Shown piece after piece: positions 5,718 to 6,182 of a stretch of DNA of 6,182 nucleotides. The stretch comes from an uncultured Eubacteriales bacterium. GTDB lineage: Bacteria; Bacillota; Clostridia; Oscillospirales; CAG-272. The translations under genes were made by a program, and so were the position numbers. Within the stretch, counting starts at the first letter, position 1. Each line of letters starts with the position of its first letter. The notes beneath the pieces were generated by a model. That model did no database searches. It was not told the origin of the DNA and worked only from the letters and a program-made list of their open reading frames with translations. The stretch covers positions 1 to 6,182 of the forward strand of contig CAKXXW010000058.1 of NCBI GenBank assembly GCA_934378145.1. The letters run 5' to 3'.

Positions 5718-5746
5718 ATTATATCATAAAAGTTCGTTAAAACCAA
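5718..5746 (-). promoter_or_regulatory. Extended -10 promoter of the AraC-type gene
   Basis: On the minus strand, TGA-TATAAT (-10 at 5723-5718, with an extended TGN at 5726-5724) has a 17-base spacer to TTGGTT (5746-5741). The -35 is weak but the -10 is perfect and extended. The start is expected near 5711, giving a leader of about 68 bases. From 5747 to 5830 nothing else is seen. Confidence 0.72.
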
Positions 5747-5830
5747 CCTCTGGCACAAAAAGAGCAGGATCCACGACATCCGATTTTCAAGCAGGTTAAA
5801 GCCGCGCCACAATGTCGGCTCGGCACTTCA

Positions 5831-6030
5831 CATCGGACGCCCGCCCTCCCCTACAATAAAATGAATGAAGCGTTTGCTCCGCAAACATGAAGCGGCAACT
5901 GCGTTGCCATGAAACATTCGCCTTCGGCGAATATGAAGCGAAGCGTACTCGTTTATCCTCCGTGCGGCGAAGCCGCGCTTCATAGGGCGAAGCCCTGCTT
6001 CATTTTTCATGCACCGCAGGTGCGCTTCAT
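5831..6030. repeat. Full copy B of multi-hairpin intergenic repeat
   Basis: It is in the same orientation as copy A (64-255), with the same series of palindromes: GTTTGC-TCC-GCAAAC, GGCAAC-TGC-GTTGCC, TTCGCC-TTC-GGCGAA, GCGGC-GAA-GCCGC, AGGGC-GAA-GCCCT, and a final GCACC-GCA-GGTGC. The hairpins are kept almost unchanged, while the linker at about 5944-5957 differs most from copy A. The left part (5841-5856) carries about ten extra bases relative to copy A. Together the copies are direct repeats flanking the genes of the window. Confidence 0.9.
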
Positions 6031-6048
6031 TTTCGCGCCGGGCGGGGC

Positions 6049-6094
6049 ATGCGAACCCACATCAAAGTGCGTTGCACTTTGATTGTGTTCGCAT
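6049..6094. repeat. Long imperfect hairpin next to repeat copy B
   Basis: ATCAAAGTGC (6061-6070) and GCACTTTGAT (6074-6083) form a perfect 10-bp stem with a GTT loop. The outer arms ATGCGAAC (6049-6056) and GTTCGCAT (6087-6094) extend it across a small mismatch. There is no T-run, so it is not an ordinary terminator. The triloop style matches the neighbouring repeat. Confidence 0.8.
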
Positions 6095-6116
6095 TGTAGG
6101 GTCACCAAAAAAAGGA

Positions 6117-6154
6117 TACGGCGAATGCCGTACGGGAATTTCGCCTTTGGCGAA
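6117..6154. repeat. Two further small palindromes at the right end
   Basis: TACGGC-GAAT-GCCGTA (6117-6132) and TTCGCC-TTT-GGCGAA (6140-6154) are perfect 6-bp stems. The second is the same stem as TTCGCC-TTC-GGCGAA in copies A and B, with one loop base changed, so this end probably belongs to another member of the repeat family. No gene is seen from 6031 to 6182. Confidence 0.75.
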
Positions 6155-6182
6155 TATACCTCCGCCCTTCGCCTTGCAAGCG

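Overview
The window looks like chromosomal DNA from an anaerobic gut Clostridium-type Firmicute, probably Oscillospiraceae/Ruminococcaceae-like. Supporting signs are consensus TTGACA/TATAAT promoters with 17-base spacers, AGAAAGGAG-type ribosome binding sites, tRNA genes with encoded CCA ends, a Firmicute-style lipoprotein, an AraC regulator and multi-hairpin intergenic repeats. The lineage is inferred from style, not from a marker gene.

Layout, left to right. Positions 1-255 hold the tail of one copy and a full copy of a repeat made of many tiny perfect hairpins. A minus-strand tRNA-Thr/tRNA-Tyr operon (291-483) follows, with a strong promoter at its right and an intrinsic terminator at its left. 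Diverging from it is a two-gene plus-strand operon: a cytoplasmic GtaA-type 'glutaminase' (six-hairpin fold, DUF4964/5127/4965 architecture; 669-2582) overlapped by 4 bases with a ribbon-helix-helix DNA-binding protein (2579-2791). A hairpin terminator at 2794-2839 closes this operon and probably also the convergent lipoprotein gene (2891-3640, minus).

Upstream of the lipoprotein, a consensus minus-strand promoter drives a leader or small RNA of about 150 nt (3668-3816). It can fold end to end into a rod with a central bubble, directly followed by U5. The architecture is like 6S RNA; identity is unproven. It lies between the promoter and the lipoprotein start, so it is either a standalone ncRNA or an attenuating leader.

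From 3895 to 4465 lie two broken genes joined 5' end to 5' end: the C-terminal half of a metallo-beta-lactamase-fold hydrolase (minus) and a 5'-truncated winged-helix replication-initiator-like protein (plus). Base composition becomes visibly more AT-rich to the right of this junction, suggesting a recombination point, an imported segment or an assembly chimera. The AT-richer block carries an AraC-type regulator with a GNAT-like C-terminal domain (4440-5642, minus). A second full copy of the multi-hairpin repeat (5831-6030), in the same orientation as the first, and further palindromes fill the right end. No gene is seen after 5642.

How genes may work together: the enzyme and the ribbon-helix-helix protein form a coupled unit, and three TACCGA half-sites lie between the operon's transcription start and its first codon, suggesting autoregulation. 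The other genes appear independent.
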